A DNA stretch of 21,861 nt. Source: CAYJAD01 sp964372165 (lineage in GTDB: Bacteria > Desulfobacterota > Desulfovibrionia > Desulfovibrionales > Desulfovibrionaceae). The translations under genes and the position numbers were made by a program. Below the pieces are notes generated by a model, which was not told the origin of the DNA, did no database searches, and saw nothing but the letters and a program-made list of their open reading frames with translations. Positions 7,605 to 15,034 of this stretch are shown here, piece by piece (positions within the stretch are counted from its first letter, which is position 1; the number at the start of each line of letters is the position of its first letter). The stretch spans positions 1-21,861 of the forward strand of contig CAYJPT010000028.1 of assembly GCA_964372165.1 (NCBI GenBank), written 5' to 3'.

Positions 7605-9753
7605 TTTTCAGATTTTCTGCCAATAGTTCGGCAATGTGTGTAACCTTTAAGCCTTTGCCGCGTTTTTCTGCACCACCACGCAATTGTATGGTACAACCTG
7701 GGCAATCAACAACCAAACGATTGGCTTTTGTTTCCTCAACATTATTTAACTTATTTTCTAAAAGCGTTGCAGAAATTTCTGGGAATTTCATGGAGTATGA
7801 ACCACCAAATCCGCAACAAACATCTTCTTCTGCACAAGGCACATAGTTTGCGGCAGAGTTAATAAGATTACGAGGTGCTTCAGTTACACCAAGGCCTCGG
7901 CAAAGATGGCATGCTGCATGATAGGTTACATTTTCATGGCTCTTAGTGAAATTATCATCACCAAGACCCAAAATGTCATGCACAAATGAGCTAAAGTCCA
8001 TTACCTTATTGACAAAAGCAGCGCAGCGTTGTTCACTTCCTGCTTCCTCACCCACAATATTGGGGTAGGTGTGCTTAAGGTGTGAAGCACATGAGGCACA
8101 CAGAGTAATGATAGCATCATATTGTCCAGCATCAAAAGCAAGAAGGTTTTGCTTTGCAACACTTACTGAAGTTTCACGTTGACCCATCATTTCAAGAGGC
8201 AGTCCGCAGCAACTTTGATCATATGGGAAGTCTATAGCAACATTATGTGCTGCAAGAATTTTCACACAAGCTTCTAATTGTTCTGGATACACAAAGTCTT
8301 GTGCACAACCTGCAAATAAAGCAACACGATAACGAGGTTTATCAATTTGTGGTTTAATTTTTTCCCACTTATCTCTAAATGAGGTAGAAGCAATAGCAGG
8401 TAGAGCCTTAAAGTCTTGCTTTGCAAAGAAAATCGCTGGTAAATGCCTTTGGTAAGGTGTACCACGAGTAACGGGATATTGTGCATATTTTGCAAACTTA
8501 ATAAGGCTATGGAACATCTTACGATTTTTCATTACAGCACTAAGCAATGTTGCTTCAGCTGGTGTTCCTTCTTCTTCATTAAGGCGTCTGCGAATTTCAC
8601 GAATAAGGCGCGGTAAATCAATTCCACCGGCACAAATGTTTTTACAGGCTTCACAGTTGACGCAGTTTTGGGCTAAGACTTTTGCTTTGTCACGTCCGTG
8701 GAAGAAGTAAGTTAAAATTAAGCCAATGGCACCGATATAGATATAACCCATTTTGTGTCCGCCAACCAAGCGGTAAACTGGGCATACGTTAGCACAAGCA
8801 CCACAACGTACACAGCGAAATACTTGTGAGAATAGCTCGTCTTTGGCAAGTGCACTACGGCCATTATCAACAAATACAAAGTGCATAATTTTTTTGCCAT
8901 CTTCGTTGGTTGAGCATTCACCAGCTCCACCCATCCAGCTCACATAAGTTGTAAGCATTTGTGCTGTAGCATTACGTGGTAAAACTAACAAAGCATTTAA
9001 TGCATCATCAAATGTGGGTACTAGTTTATCAAGACCCATGATGGCAACATGTACACGTGGCAAAGTTGTAACAAGGCGAGCATTACCTTCGTTAGTTACA
9101 GTGGCTATGGTTCCTGTTTCAGCAACTGCAAAGTTGGCTCCAGAAATACCCATATCTGCCGCAATAAACTTTGGACGTAGTTGCACCCTTGCAACTTTAA
9201 CAAGGTGCTGTACATCAGAATCTTGCTTTACTCCAGTGGCTTTAGTAAAATCTTCAGCCACTTCGTAGCGTGAAAGGTGAATAGCTGGCATAACCATATG
9301 CGATGGACCTTCGTGGCGTAACTGAATAATCCACTCTCCAAGGTCTGTTTCATCTACTATAAGATTGTCAGCTTCAAGACGTGTGTTTAACTGAGTCTCT
9401 TCAGCTGTCATGGATTTAGATTTTGTTATGCGTTTAACATTATTGTCTTTTGCAATTTTTGCTATGATTTCATTAGCTTGAGCTGCAGTTTCAGCACGGT
9501 GCACTATAACACCTTTAGCTTCAGCATTGGCTTTGAATTGTTCATACAATTCTTCAAAGTTTTTGCTAACATAATCTTTAACATCTGCAATTTTAGCAAT
9601 AATTGATGGGCCGTCTACCTGTTGAAAAACAGCTTCACGGTTTGTTTTATATGCTACAGCAAAGGTATCTAATGTTTTACGTAGAAAGGAATTTTCAAGT
9701 GTTTTTTCTAAATCTTCATGATAATTTTTCATGTCTTTGGGGGCATCGTGCAT
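7600..9753 (-). CDS. L-lactate dehydrogenase LutB-LutA fusion: LUD, two 4Fe-4S and CCG domains
   Basis: A 717-residue iron-sulfur protein. The N-terminal half is LutB-like: a LUD domain (about 60-305, core GISGANFAVAETGTI near 202-216), then two 4Fe-4S motifs, C314-C317-C320-C324 followed by Pro, and C364-C367-C370-C374. The C-terminal part is LutA-like with two cysteine-rich CCG domains: C483/C515-C516-G/C552-C555 and C615/C646-C647-G/C684-C687. In Bacillus, LutA, LutB and LutC are separate and together oxidise L-lactate to pyruvate. Here A and B are one chain, an arrangement I recall from Desulfovibrio. No signal peptide is seen, so it should act on the cytoplasmic face and pass electrons to a quinone or membrane acceptor. 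A GGAGGA site sits 7 nt before the ATG, inside the end of the lutC-like gene (3-nt gap). Confidence 0.92.
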   Translation of the reverse strand: MHDAPKDMKNYHEDLEKTLENSFLRKTLDTFAVAYKTNREAVFQQVDGPSIIAKIADVKDYVSKNFEELYEQFKANAEAKGVIVHRAETAAQANEIIAKIAKDNNVKRITKSKSMTAEETQLNTRLEADNLIVDETDLGEWIIQLRHEGPSHMVMPAIHLSRYEVAEDFTKATGVKQDSDVQHLVKVARVQLRPKFIAADMGISGANFAVAETGTIATVTNEGNARLVTTLPRVHVAIMGLDKLVPTFDDALNALLVLPRNATAQMLTTYVSWMGGAGECSTNEDGKKIMHFVFVDNGRSALAKDELFSQVFRCVRCGACANVCPVYRLVGGHKMGYIYIGAIGLILTYFFHGRDKAKVLAQNCVNCEACKNICAGGIDLPRLIREIRRRLNEEEGTPAEATLLSAVMKNRKMFHSLIKFAKYAQYPVTRGTPYQRHLPAIFFAKQDFKALPAIASTSFRDKWEKIKPQIDKPRYRVALFAGCAQDFVYPEQLEACVKILAAHNVAIDFPYDQSCCGLPLEMMGQRETSVSVAKQNLLAFDAGQYDAIITLCASCASHLKHTYPNIVGEEAGSEQRCAAFVNKVMDFSSFVHDILGLGDDNFTKSHENVTYHAACHLCRGLGVTEAPRNLINSAANYVPCAEEDVCCGFGGSYSMKFPEISATLLENKLNNVEETKANRLVVDCPGCTIQLRGGAEKRGKGLKVTHIAELLAENLKK

Positions 9754-9756
9754 GAC

Positions 9757-10389
9757 CTAGTCCTCCAAAAGGATAATATGCTGTTCAAGGGGACCGTGTA
9801 CTCCAACTGCTGGTACACGTTCAATATCTGCTGTGCGACTAGGACCAGAAATAAATGCCGTATATGCTGGCGTTTCTTTGCTTTGTGCAGCGCGTAAGGC
9901 TGGAGCTATAGAAGGCAGGTCCGGGTAAATTGTAGATTTTTTCAAAATTAAAATACAAATTTCACACATCATTGTGGCAAGGCGCGTTTCTTCACTTTCA
10001 GAGTGAACCATACAAGTTCCACTGGCTGCCACTGCAAGCTCTGCTTCTGCAATGCCAATGTCAACACCGGCTAGGTAATTTCTCATGCCTTGACTTAGAC
10101 ATTCAAATCCTTTTTCTTTGCAAGCTTTACTTAAAGGAGTAAAAAACTTCTTGTTAAGACCAGGTGCTGCAACAATGCGTCCAAGTCTTGTGGGAACGCT
10201 ATTGGCACTTAAAGGGCCCTTTTCTGTGTTCGGTTCATCAGCTAGAATTTCACAAGGTGCTTTTGCTTCACATACGTCAATGATGTATTGTAAGGCATCT
10301 GCTTGGGTGGCAGCCTCAAATATCTTTGTGCCAACCACACCAGCCTTGGTGCTAAAAAGCTCTACCAATGCTGTATCTATTGTTCCCAT
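9757..10389 (-). CDS. lutC: LUD-domain protein, LutC-like subunit of L-lactate dehydrogenase
   Basis: A 210-residue protein made of a single LUD domain. Typical blocks are GIAEAELAVAASGT (112-125), ISGPSRTADIE (180-190) and GVHGP (196-200) before the C-terminus. It has no Fe-S cysteine motif of the ferredoxin type. LutC is required with LutA and LutB for growth on L-lactate; its exact chemistry is not settled. A strong AGGAGGT site precedes the ATG. It lies 26 nt after glcF and 3 nt before the lutB-lutA fusion, so it belongs to the same transcript. Confidence 0.9.
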   Translation of the reverse strand: MGTIDTALVELFSTKAGVVGTKIFEAATQADALQYIIDVCEAKAPCEILADEPNTEKGPLSANSVPTRLGRIVAAPGLNKKFFTPLSKACKEKGFECLSQGMRNYLAGVDIGIAEAELAVAASGTCMVHSESEETRLATMMCEICILILKKSTIYPDLPSIAPALRAAQSKETPAYTAFISGPSRTADIERVPAVGVHGPLEQHIILLED

Positions 10390-10415
10390 TGTAACCTCCT
10401 TTGGGAATGACCTTT

Positions 10416-11717
10416 TTATGGTAATGACTCTGCGTAGAGTTCTATACTGTGCTTTACTGTGACTTGATCGTTATGCTGAGAGAGCATGTCTTCAAGTTGC
10501 ATCATGCAAGCTGGGCAACCTGTGGCTACAACACTAGCTTGACTTTGTATGATATTATTGCGTTTACGTTCACCTATCATGCTAGAGTAATCATAGTGGA
10601 ATAAGTTGAATGATCCACCACATCCACAACATCGGTCAGCTTCTGGCATTTCCGCAAGGCTATATGCCGGATTAAGTCCAAGCACTGTACGAGGTTGACT
10701 GGTTATACCAAGAGATTTTTTTAGATGGCAGGGGTCATGATAAGTGACTTTTGTTGTTTTTTCAGCACTATTTGCTTGTCCTCTAGGTTCAACTTTCAAG
10801 ACATCTACAAGAAATGCATTAATATCCATAGCCTTAGGCGCAAATTCTTGAATTAGCTGTTTATGAGCTGTACCAAAACGCTCGGCATAACGTGGCCAAA
10901 ACTCTTTTATGGTTGCTGTGCAAGAACCACAAGGGGTTAAGATATAATCAAAATGCTCACGTGAAAGTTTATCCAAGTTAGCTTTTGTTTGAGCAATCAT
11001 TCCATCAATATCACCTGAAGCTATAGCTGGCATACCGCAACAAGCTAAACGCTTGGGGAAGTATACGCCAATGCCGTGATGATCTAATACTTTAAGGCAG
11101 GCTTGTGCCATTTGGGTATACATTTTATCGCCAAGGCAGCCAGGGAAGAATGCTACTTTAATTTTACTTGTACGTGGGTATGTATTTATTCCGCCATGTG
11201 TTGAATGCAAGGGTTTTGGGGCTAGGCGACGTATGTAGCGTTTGCCAATCATTCTATCAAGCAGCGGAGCACGGTGTGTATTTTGCGCAGTATCGGTTTT
11301 TTTGAATAAAAGGCCTTGGCAGGGTGCGCCAATACGCATACCTAAATCAAAAACCATGGGGCGAGACAAAATTGATTGGAAAATCATCTTTTTTAGAGGA
11401 TGCAAGCCTAAATATGCCGTAACAATTTCACGTGCTTCTAAAAAAACGTCCATGATTTTTACCCCAGAAGGGCAATTTGCTTCACAAGAACCGCATAATA
11501 AACAACGACCTAATTTGTCGGAAACAGCTTCAGGGTCTTCAATAAGTCTATGGGCTAGGTTATCTATTAGGGCAAGTTTGCCACGTGCTACATCAGCTTC
11601 CATCATACTTGCCCCAAACATAGGACATACAGCTTGGCATAAGCCACACTTCATACAGGCAATAATACGATCGTCAAGTTCCATAAGCTGGGCTGCTAGA
11701 CGCTGTAAGTTGTTCAT
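10416..11717 (-). CDS. glcF: D-lactate (or glycolate) dehydrogenase Fe-S subunit, GlcF-like
   Basis: A 433-residue protein with two 4Fe-4S motifs at the N-terminus, C21-C24-C27-C31-P and C72-C75-C78-C82-P, followed by two CCG domains: C194/C226-C227-G/C263-C266 and C330/C363-C364-G/C401-C404. This is the GlcF/heterodisulfide-reductase-D layout. It accepts electrons from the flavin subunit encoded just upstream and passes them to the membrane pool. The neighbouring lactate permease and LUD dehydrogenase favour D-lactate as substrate, although sequence alone cannot exclude glycolate. AGGAGA lies 4 nt before the ATG. A 96-nt gap with a hairpin separates it from glcD. Confidence 0.92.
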   Translation of the reverse strand: MNNLQRLAAQLMELDDRIIACMKCGLCQAVCPMFGASMMEADVARGKLALIDNLAHRLIEDPEAVSDKLGRCLLCGSCEANCPSGVKIMDVFLEAREIVTAYLGLHPLKKMIFQSILSRPMVFDLGMRIGAPCQGLLFKKTDTAQNTHRAPLLDRMIGKRYIRRLAPKPLHSTHGGINTYPRTSKIKVAFFPGCLGDKMYTQMAQACLKVLDHHGIGVYFPKRLACCGMPAIASGDIDGMIAQTKANLDKLSREHFDYILTPCGSCTATIKEFWPRYAERFGTAHKQLIQEFAPKAMDINAFLVDVLKVEPRGQANSAEKTTKVTYHDPCHLKKSLGITSQPRTVLGLNPAYSLAEMPEADRCCGCGGSFNLFHYDYSSMIGERKRNNIIQSQASVVATGCPACMMQLEDMLSQHNDQVTVKHSIELYAESLP

Positions 11718-11739
11718 AATATCTCCTAAACAATATAAA

Positions 11740-11799
11740 AGTAAAAAGGCAAGCGCTTAATTATTCACACTATAAATTTATGCTGACTTGCCTTTTACT
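11740..11799 (-). terminator. Intercistronic hairpin between glcD and glcF (possible attenuator)
   Basis: On the minus strand AGTAAAAGGCAAG (11787-11799) is followed 33 nt later by its inverse CTTGCCTTTTTACT (11740-11753), with one extra base in the T run. The 3' arm ends in CTTTTTACTTTTAT. This resembles a weak intrinsic terminator with a long loop, inside the operon, about 20 nt before the glcF start. It could reduce read-through into glcF or stabilise the glcD message. Confidence 0.45.
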
Positions 11800-11813
11800 G
11801 TATAATCAATAAC

Positions 11814-13199
11814 TTAGATGCTTACAAGCTTGGTTGGGTTTAATAATCCCTTTGGATCAAGTGCCTTGCGTAATCTTTTTGAAAATAAAATTGTTCCGCG
11901 TGAGGTTTCTTTTTCCAACCATTTAGCCTTAGCAGTACCAATACCATGTTCGCCTGATAGTGTACCACCAAGACCAAGAGCAACGTCAAATATTTCATCA
12001 ACTGCTTCTTCAACTCTGTGGAATTCTTCTGTATCACGCTTGTCACATAAAATTGTCGGATGTAAGTTGCCATCACCGGCATGACCAAATGTGCCCATTT
12101 CCAATCTGTATTTTGCGGCAATATCGTCAAGGGCTTTCATCATAGCTGGAATTTTAGAGCGTGGTACTGTTGCGTCCTCAAGAACGCAAGTGGGTTTACA
12201 ACGTGCAAGCACAGGCAAGGCCATGCGTCTTGCCTCCCATAACTTAAACTTTTCTTCGGCATCTTTGGCCACATGGATTTGACTTGCCTTACATTCATGT
12301 AAAACTTTTTCTACTGCGGCGGCTTCATCAGCTACTTGAGCTGGGTGTCCGTCTACCTCAATAAGTAAAATGGCCGCGGCTTCACGTGGTAGCCCAGCCT
12401 TCGTATAGTCATCAACTCGAACAATAGTATTGTTGTCAAGCAGTTCCATTGTGCATGGAACAACGTGCGCTGCAATTATTCCTGCAACTGCCTCAGCGGC
12501 ATCTTGCATCTTGTCAAAAACAGCCATCAATGCTTTGCTTGCTTTAGGTGGTGGAACAAGTTTGAATATTGATTGACTTATTACGCCAAGTGTTCCTTCA
12601 GATTGAATCATCATGCCAGCTAAATTGTAGCCGGTTACACACTTAACTGTGCGTGAACCAGATTTTACAATTTCTCCTGTGGCATCAAAAAAATCAAGCC
12701 CCATGAGATAATCTTTAGTGACTCCATATTTTAGGCCGCGTAAGCCACCTGCATTTTCTGCAATATTGCCACCAAGTGTAGAAACTGCTTGTGAACCTGG
12801 ATCTGGTGGGTAGAAAAGTCCAGCTTTAGCAACTTCTGCTGCAAAATGTGCTGTTACTACGCCAGGTTCTACAATGGCATAAAGATCTTCACGATTGATT
12901 TCTAAAATTTTAGTAAGTCCATTTGTTAAAATAACTACGCTGTCAGTACTATCAGGAATTGTACCACCTGATAAGTTTGTACCTGCTCCGCGTACTGTCA
13001 TAGGTATACCGTAATCATAGAGTTTTTTTACGCAATCGCCAAGTTGTTCGGTTGTGGTTGGGCGTACTACAAAAGATGGTACAATTTGTTTTAACACTGC
13101 TGAATCATATGCATAACTTTGACGATCAGCTTCTGAGCTAAATACATTTTCTTTACCAAGTAGGTCTTCAAAATCTTTACATAAGGCTTTACTAGACAT
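11814..13199 (-). CDS. glcD: D-lactate (or glycolate) dehydrogenase FAD subunit, GlcD-like
   Basis: A 461-residue flavoprotein from the chosen start. It has the PCMH-type FAD-binding domain (VRPTTTEQ near 45-52, RGAGTNLSGG 70-79, PPDPGS 131-136, NIAENAGG) and the FAD-oxidase C-terminal domain with FGHAGDGNLHP (371-381) and SGEHGIG (415-421). Such enzymes oxidise D-2-hydroxy acids. Pairing with the GlcF-like Fe-S subunit and the lactate permease supports D-lactate to pyruvate. An ATG four codons upstream (13211) has no Shine-Dalgarno, whereas GGAGG lies exactly 5 nt before the ATG at 13199, so the shorter form is preferred. It is first in the operon, about 85-90 nt behind a sigma70-type promoter. 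Confidence 0.93.
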   Translation of the reverse strand: MSSKALCKDFEDLLGKENVFSSEADRQSYAYDSAVLKQIVPSFVVRPTTTEQLGDCVKKLYDYGIPMTVRGAGTNLSGGTIPDSTDSVVILTNGLTKILEINREDLYAIVEPGVVTAHFAAEVAKAGLFYPPDPGSQAVSTLGGNIAENAGGLRGLKYGVTKDYLMGLDFFDATGEIVKSGSRTVKCVTGYNLAGMMIQSEGTLGVISQSIFKLVPPPKASKALMAVFDKMQDAAEAVAGIIAAHVVPCTMELLDNNTIVRVDDYTKAGLPREAAAILLIEVDGHPAQVADEAAAVEKVLHECKASQIHVAKDAEEKFKLWEARRMALPVLARCKPTCVLEDATVPRSKIPAMMKALDDIAAKYRLEMGTFGHAGDGNLHPTILCDKRDTEEFHRVEEAVDEIFDVALGLGGTLSGEHGIGTAKAKWLEKETSRGTILFSKRLRKALDPKGLLNPTKLVSI

Positions 13200-13240
13200 T
13201 AAGTCCTCCATTATTTTTAAACAGGGGGTACAATTTAAAA

Positions 13241-13258
13241 TTGCAATATATATAACAA
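13241..13258. promoter_or_regulatory. Rex-like imperfect palindrome in the glcD leader
   Basis: TTGCAATATATATAACAA is an 18-bp TTG-N12-CAA element with one good TAACAA half and a weaker TTGCAA half. Rex operators are 18-bp palindromes of TTG(T)(G/T)A-N-CAA type. It lies about 30 nt downstream of the predicted -10 box, where bound repressor would block elongation. The middle is AT-rich, so chance similarity is quite possible. Confidence 0.25.
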
Positions 13259-13289
13259 TTAGTTTTTCAATTTAATATTAGACCGAAGT

Positions 13290-13318
13290 TAGATACATTA
13301 TTACGCAAAAATCGTCAA
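13290..13318 (-). promoter_or_regulatory. sigma70-type promoter of the lactate operon
   Basis: On the minus strand TTGACG (13313-13318) and TATCTA (13290-13295) are 17 nt apart, upstream of glcD. The -35 is 5 of 6, the -10 weaker. I saw no GG-N10-GC sigma54 element on this strand in the stretch before glcD. Confidence 0.45.
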
Positions 13319-13326
13319 GAGTGTAT

Positions 13327-13343
13327 TTGGCATTATTGTTGCT
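13327..13343 (+). promoter_or_regulatory. sigma54-like -24/-12 motif, plus strand
   Basis: TTGGCATTATTGTTGCT matches the sigma54 consensus TTGGCAC-N5-TTGCW at all conserved bases but one (C to T). The essential GG and GC pairs are 10 nt apart (13329-13330 and 13341-13342). It would start transcription near 13354 towards the GC-rich hairpin cluster and, 540 bp on, the pseudouridine synthase gene. It points away from the lactate operon. Confidence 0.35.
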
Positions 13344-13421
13344 TAATAGCATAAAAATGCTGAAAATGAGAACTAAATTTTGATATATTGCTAAAGTTGT
13401 AACTAAAACATAAGACTTCTA

Positions 13422-13494
13422 CCCGAAGGGCGGCGAAGCCGTAGCCGTTAGGCGAGGGACGAGCCTTACAGATATAGAGAGCAACGCAAGCGAT
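13422..13494. repeat. GC-rich cluster of short hairpins, repeat-like element
   Basis: A 73-bp block much richer in G and C than the AT-rich flanks. It contains successive small inverted repeats: CCC-GAA-GGG (13422-13430), CGGC-GAA-GCCG, GGC-GAGGGACGA-GCC (13451-13465) with partly paired flanks TTA/TTA, and CAACGC-AA-GCG-A-TTG (13482-13495). A GTAG lies just before the third hairpin, as in some REP elements. It has no open reading frame of note and does not look like a tRNA. It may be a dispersed extragenic repeat or part of a structured RNA. No second copy is in this window. Confidence 0.45.
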
Positions 13495-13748
13495 TGATTT
13501 TCATGCCTTTTAGTCCTGCACTGTAAATTTTTTGTAAACTTTTTTGCAATTTTCACAAAATTATACTGAAAAAGCAATTGTGCAGAACTCTTAACATTAA
13601 ATTTTGTGATGCGGAACTTATAGTTATTTGTGATGATATTTTAAGCAAAGTTTTGCAGTGCATTGAGTCTTGGTCATATTGGCTAATGTTAATGATTCTA
13701 AAGTCTTTGCACGGTGAAATAAGCAAGGGGTTTGCTTTTATATAATCC

Positions 13749-13777
13749 TTGACAGTTTGCAAACATGATACTATGCC
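13749..13777 (+). promoter_or_regulatory. Possible promoter of the pseudouridine synthase gene with a palindromic spacer
   Basis: A perfect TTGACA (13749-13754) is followed after 17 nt by TATGCC, a weak -10; TACTAT at a too-short 14-nt spacing is an alternative. The spacer begins with the perfect palindrome GTTTGCAAAC (13755-13764), a possible operator. Confidence 0.35.
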
Positions 13778-13894
13778 GTATTAACGTGATTTTATAAAAT
13801 ATATTATGGGCGATGCAATGTATGTACTTTTCAAATTATATCTTTGTATTATCATGTAATTAAGATTTAAATTCAATTATTTGGGGTTTGATTT

Positions 13895-14890
13895 ATGCCG
13901 GATACGGTGGAAAGTAATATTCTTGTAGTGCATGCGTCTGAAGGGGGGCAAAAGTTACTACAATTTCTTAATCGAAGACTTAATTTATCACAATCCCTGT
14001 TGCATCGCTGGATACGTACTGGACAAATTCGAGTTAATGGAGGCAGAACAAAGCCATTTTTGCATATAAGTGAAAACGATATGATTCGCTTACCGCCATT
14101 TGCGTTAAATTTATTACAAAATGATTTGGCTCAAGATTTACAGCAGCAGGCATATGCAAGAAAAGCTATACCACAATCTTTGCCTTTACCGAATACTATT
14201 TATAATGATGAACATTTATTAGTACTCAATAAGCCATGCGGTTTGCCAGTGCATTTAGGTACTGGGCATACAGACAGCCTTGCCACGCGCTTAAGTGAAC
14301 ATTTTTGCGATGCCCCATTTAAGCCGACTCCAGCCCATCGGCTCGATAAAGCTACGTCAGGAGTGATGCTTGTAGCGCAATCATATGCTTGTTTACGAGC
14401 ATTGCAGGATGCTTTTGAGCAGCGCACAATGTGTAAAGAGTATTTAGCTTGGGTTTGTGGAGATTGGCCTTATGCCGAACCACGGCTACTTACACATCAT
14501 CTTGGTAAAAGTTATATTGGAGATGATGAGAAAGTGCGAATTTTATCAAAAGATGAGGGTAAAATATCGCAATGTATTGCTTTCTGTTTACATCGGGTAA
14601 ATGGTTGTAGTCTTATGCAAATAAAATTAATTACTGGTCGGACGCATCAAATTCGTGTGCAGCTGGCAGCTGAGGGTTATGCAGTCTTGGGTGATTATAA
14701 ATATGGTCAAAATCAACAAGTTGAAAATGTAGACAATATGTATTTACATGCATTACGTATTGTTTTACCGCATACAGCAATTTTTACTGCTTTGAATTTA
14801 CAAGATAAAAACTTTGCAGCGCATGCCCCCTGGCAGGGGTGGCAGGCTGTTGAGAATATACCTGATCCCTTGACAGAGTTAGCCTTATGA
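13895..14890 (+). CDS. RluC/RluD-family 23S rRNA pseudouridine synthase
   Basis: A 331-residue RluA-superfamily enzyme. An N-terminal S4 RNA-binding domain (about 17-68: LLQFLNRRLNLSQSLLHRWI then RVNGGRTK) is followed by the catalytic domain. The signature HRLDKATSG (148-156) holds the catalytic Asp151, and ITGRTHQIRVQLA lies further on. Length and domain order fit RluC or RluD, which modify uridines in 23S rRNA. Which positions it modifies cannot be told, so no symbol is given. A TGGGGT site lies about 9 nt before the ATG. The gene precedes der by 144 nt on the same strand. Confidence 0.9.
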   Translation: MPDTVESNILVVHASEGGQKLLQFLNRRLNLSQSLLHRWIRTGQIRVNGGRTKPFLHISENDMIRLPPFALNLLQNDLAQDLQQQAYARKAIPQSLPLPNTIYNDEHLLVLNKPCGLPVHLGTGHTDSLATRLSEHFCDAPFKPTPAHRLDKATSGVMLVAQSYACLRALQDAFEQRTMCKEYLAWVCGDWPYAEPRLLTHHLGKSYIGDDEKVRILSKDEGKISQCIAFCLHRVNGCSLMQIKLITGRTHQIRVQLAAEGYAVLGDYKYGQNQQVENVDNMYLHALRIVLPHTAIFTALNLQDKNFAAHAPWQGWQAVENIPDPLTELAL

Positions 14891-15034
14891 GGATAAATGC
14901 CACCTTGAAAAATGATTGCAAATGCTGTGTTTAGATGGTTTTTGTAACAAGTGCATAATATGACTGATATTGTCTCAAAGAAATAAAATTGTATTGTAAA
15001 ATTAAATGCAAGAATAAATACTTAGGAATTATAA

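Larger units (their letters stand above)
13200..13894. other. Divergent intergenic region between the lactate operon and the pseudouridine synthase gene
   Basis: About 695 bp without a credible gene. From left to right it holds the glcD ribosome-binding site, a Rex-like palindrome, the lactate promoter, a plus-strand sigma54-like motif, a GC-rich cluster of short hairpins, an AT-rich stretch with a weak hairpin AAGCAA/TTGCTT (13721-13737), and a promoter-like TTGACA with a palindrome leading to the plus-strand gene. A 69-codon minus-strand open frame at 13553-13762 begins with TTG without a ribosome-binding site and is not called. Confidence 0.7.

Noticed and set aside
13540..13558. A second Rex-like site ending in TTCACAA
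   Set aside because: Only one half-site matches; the other half is a T run, and it lies about 220 bp upstream of the predicted lactate promoter with no clear target.
13553..13762. A 69-codon minus-strand open frame in the lactate-pseudouridine synthase gap
   Set aside because: It begins with TTG, has no ribosome-binding site, shows no recognisable domain, and lies in AT-rich DNA where such frames are expected by chance.
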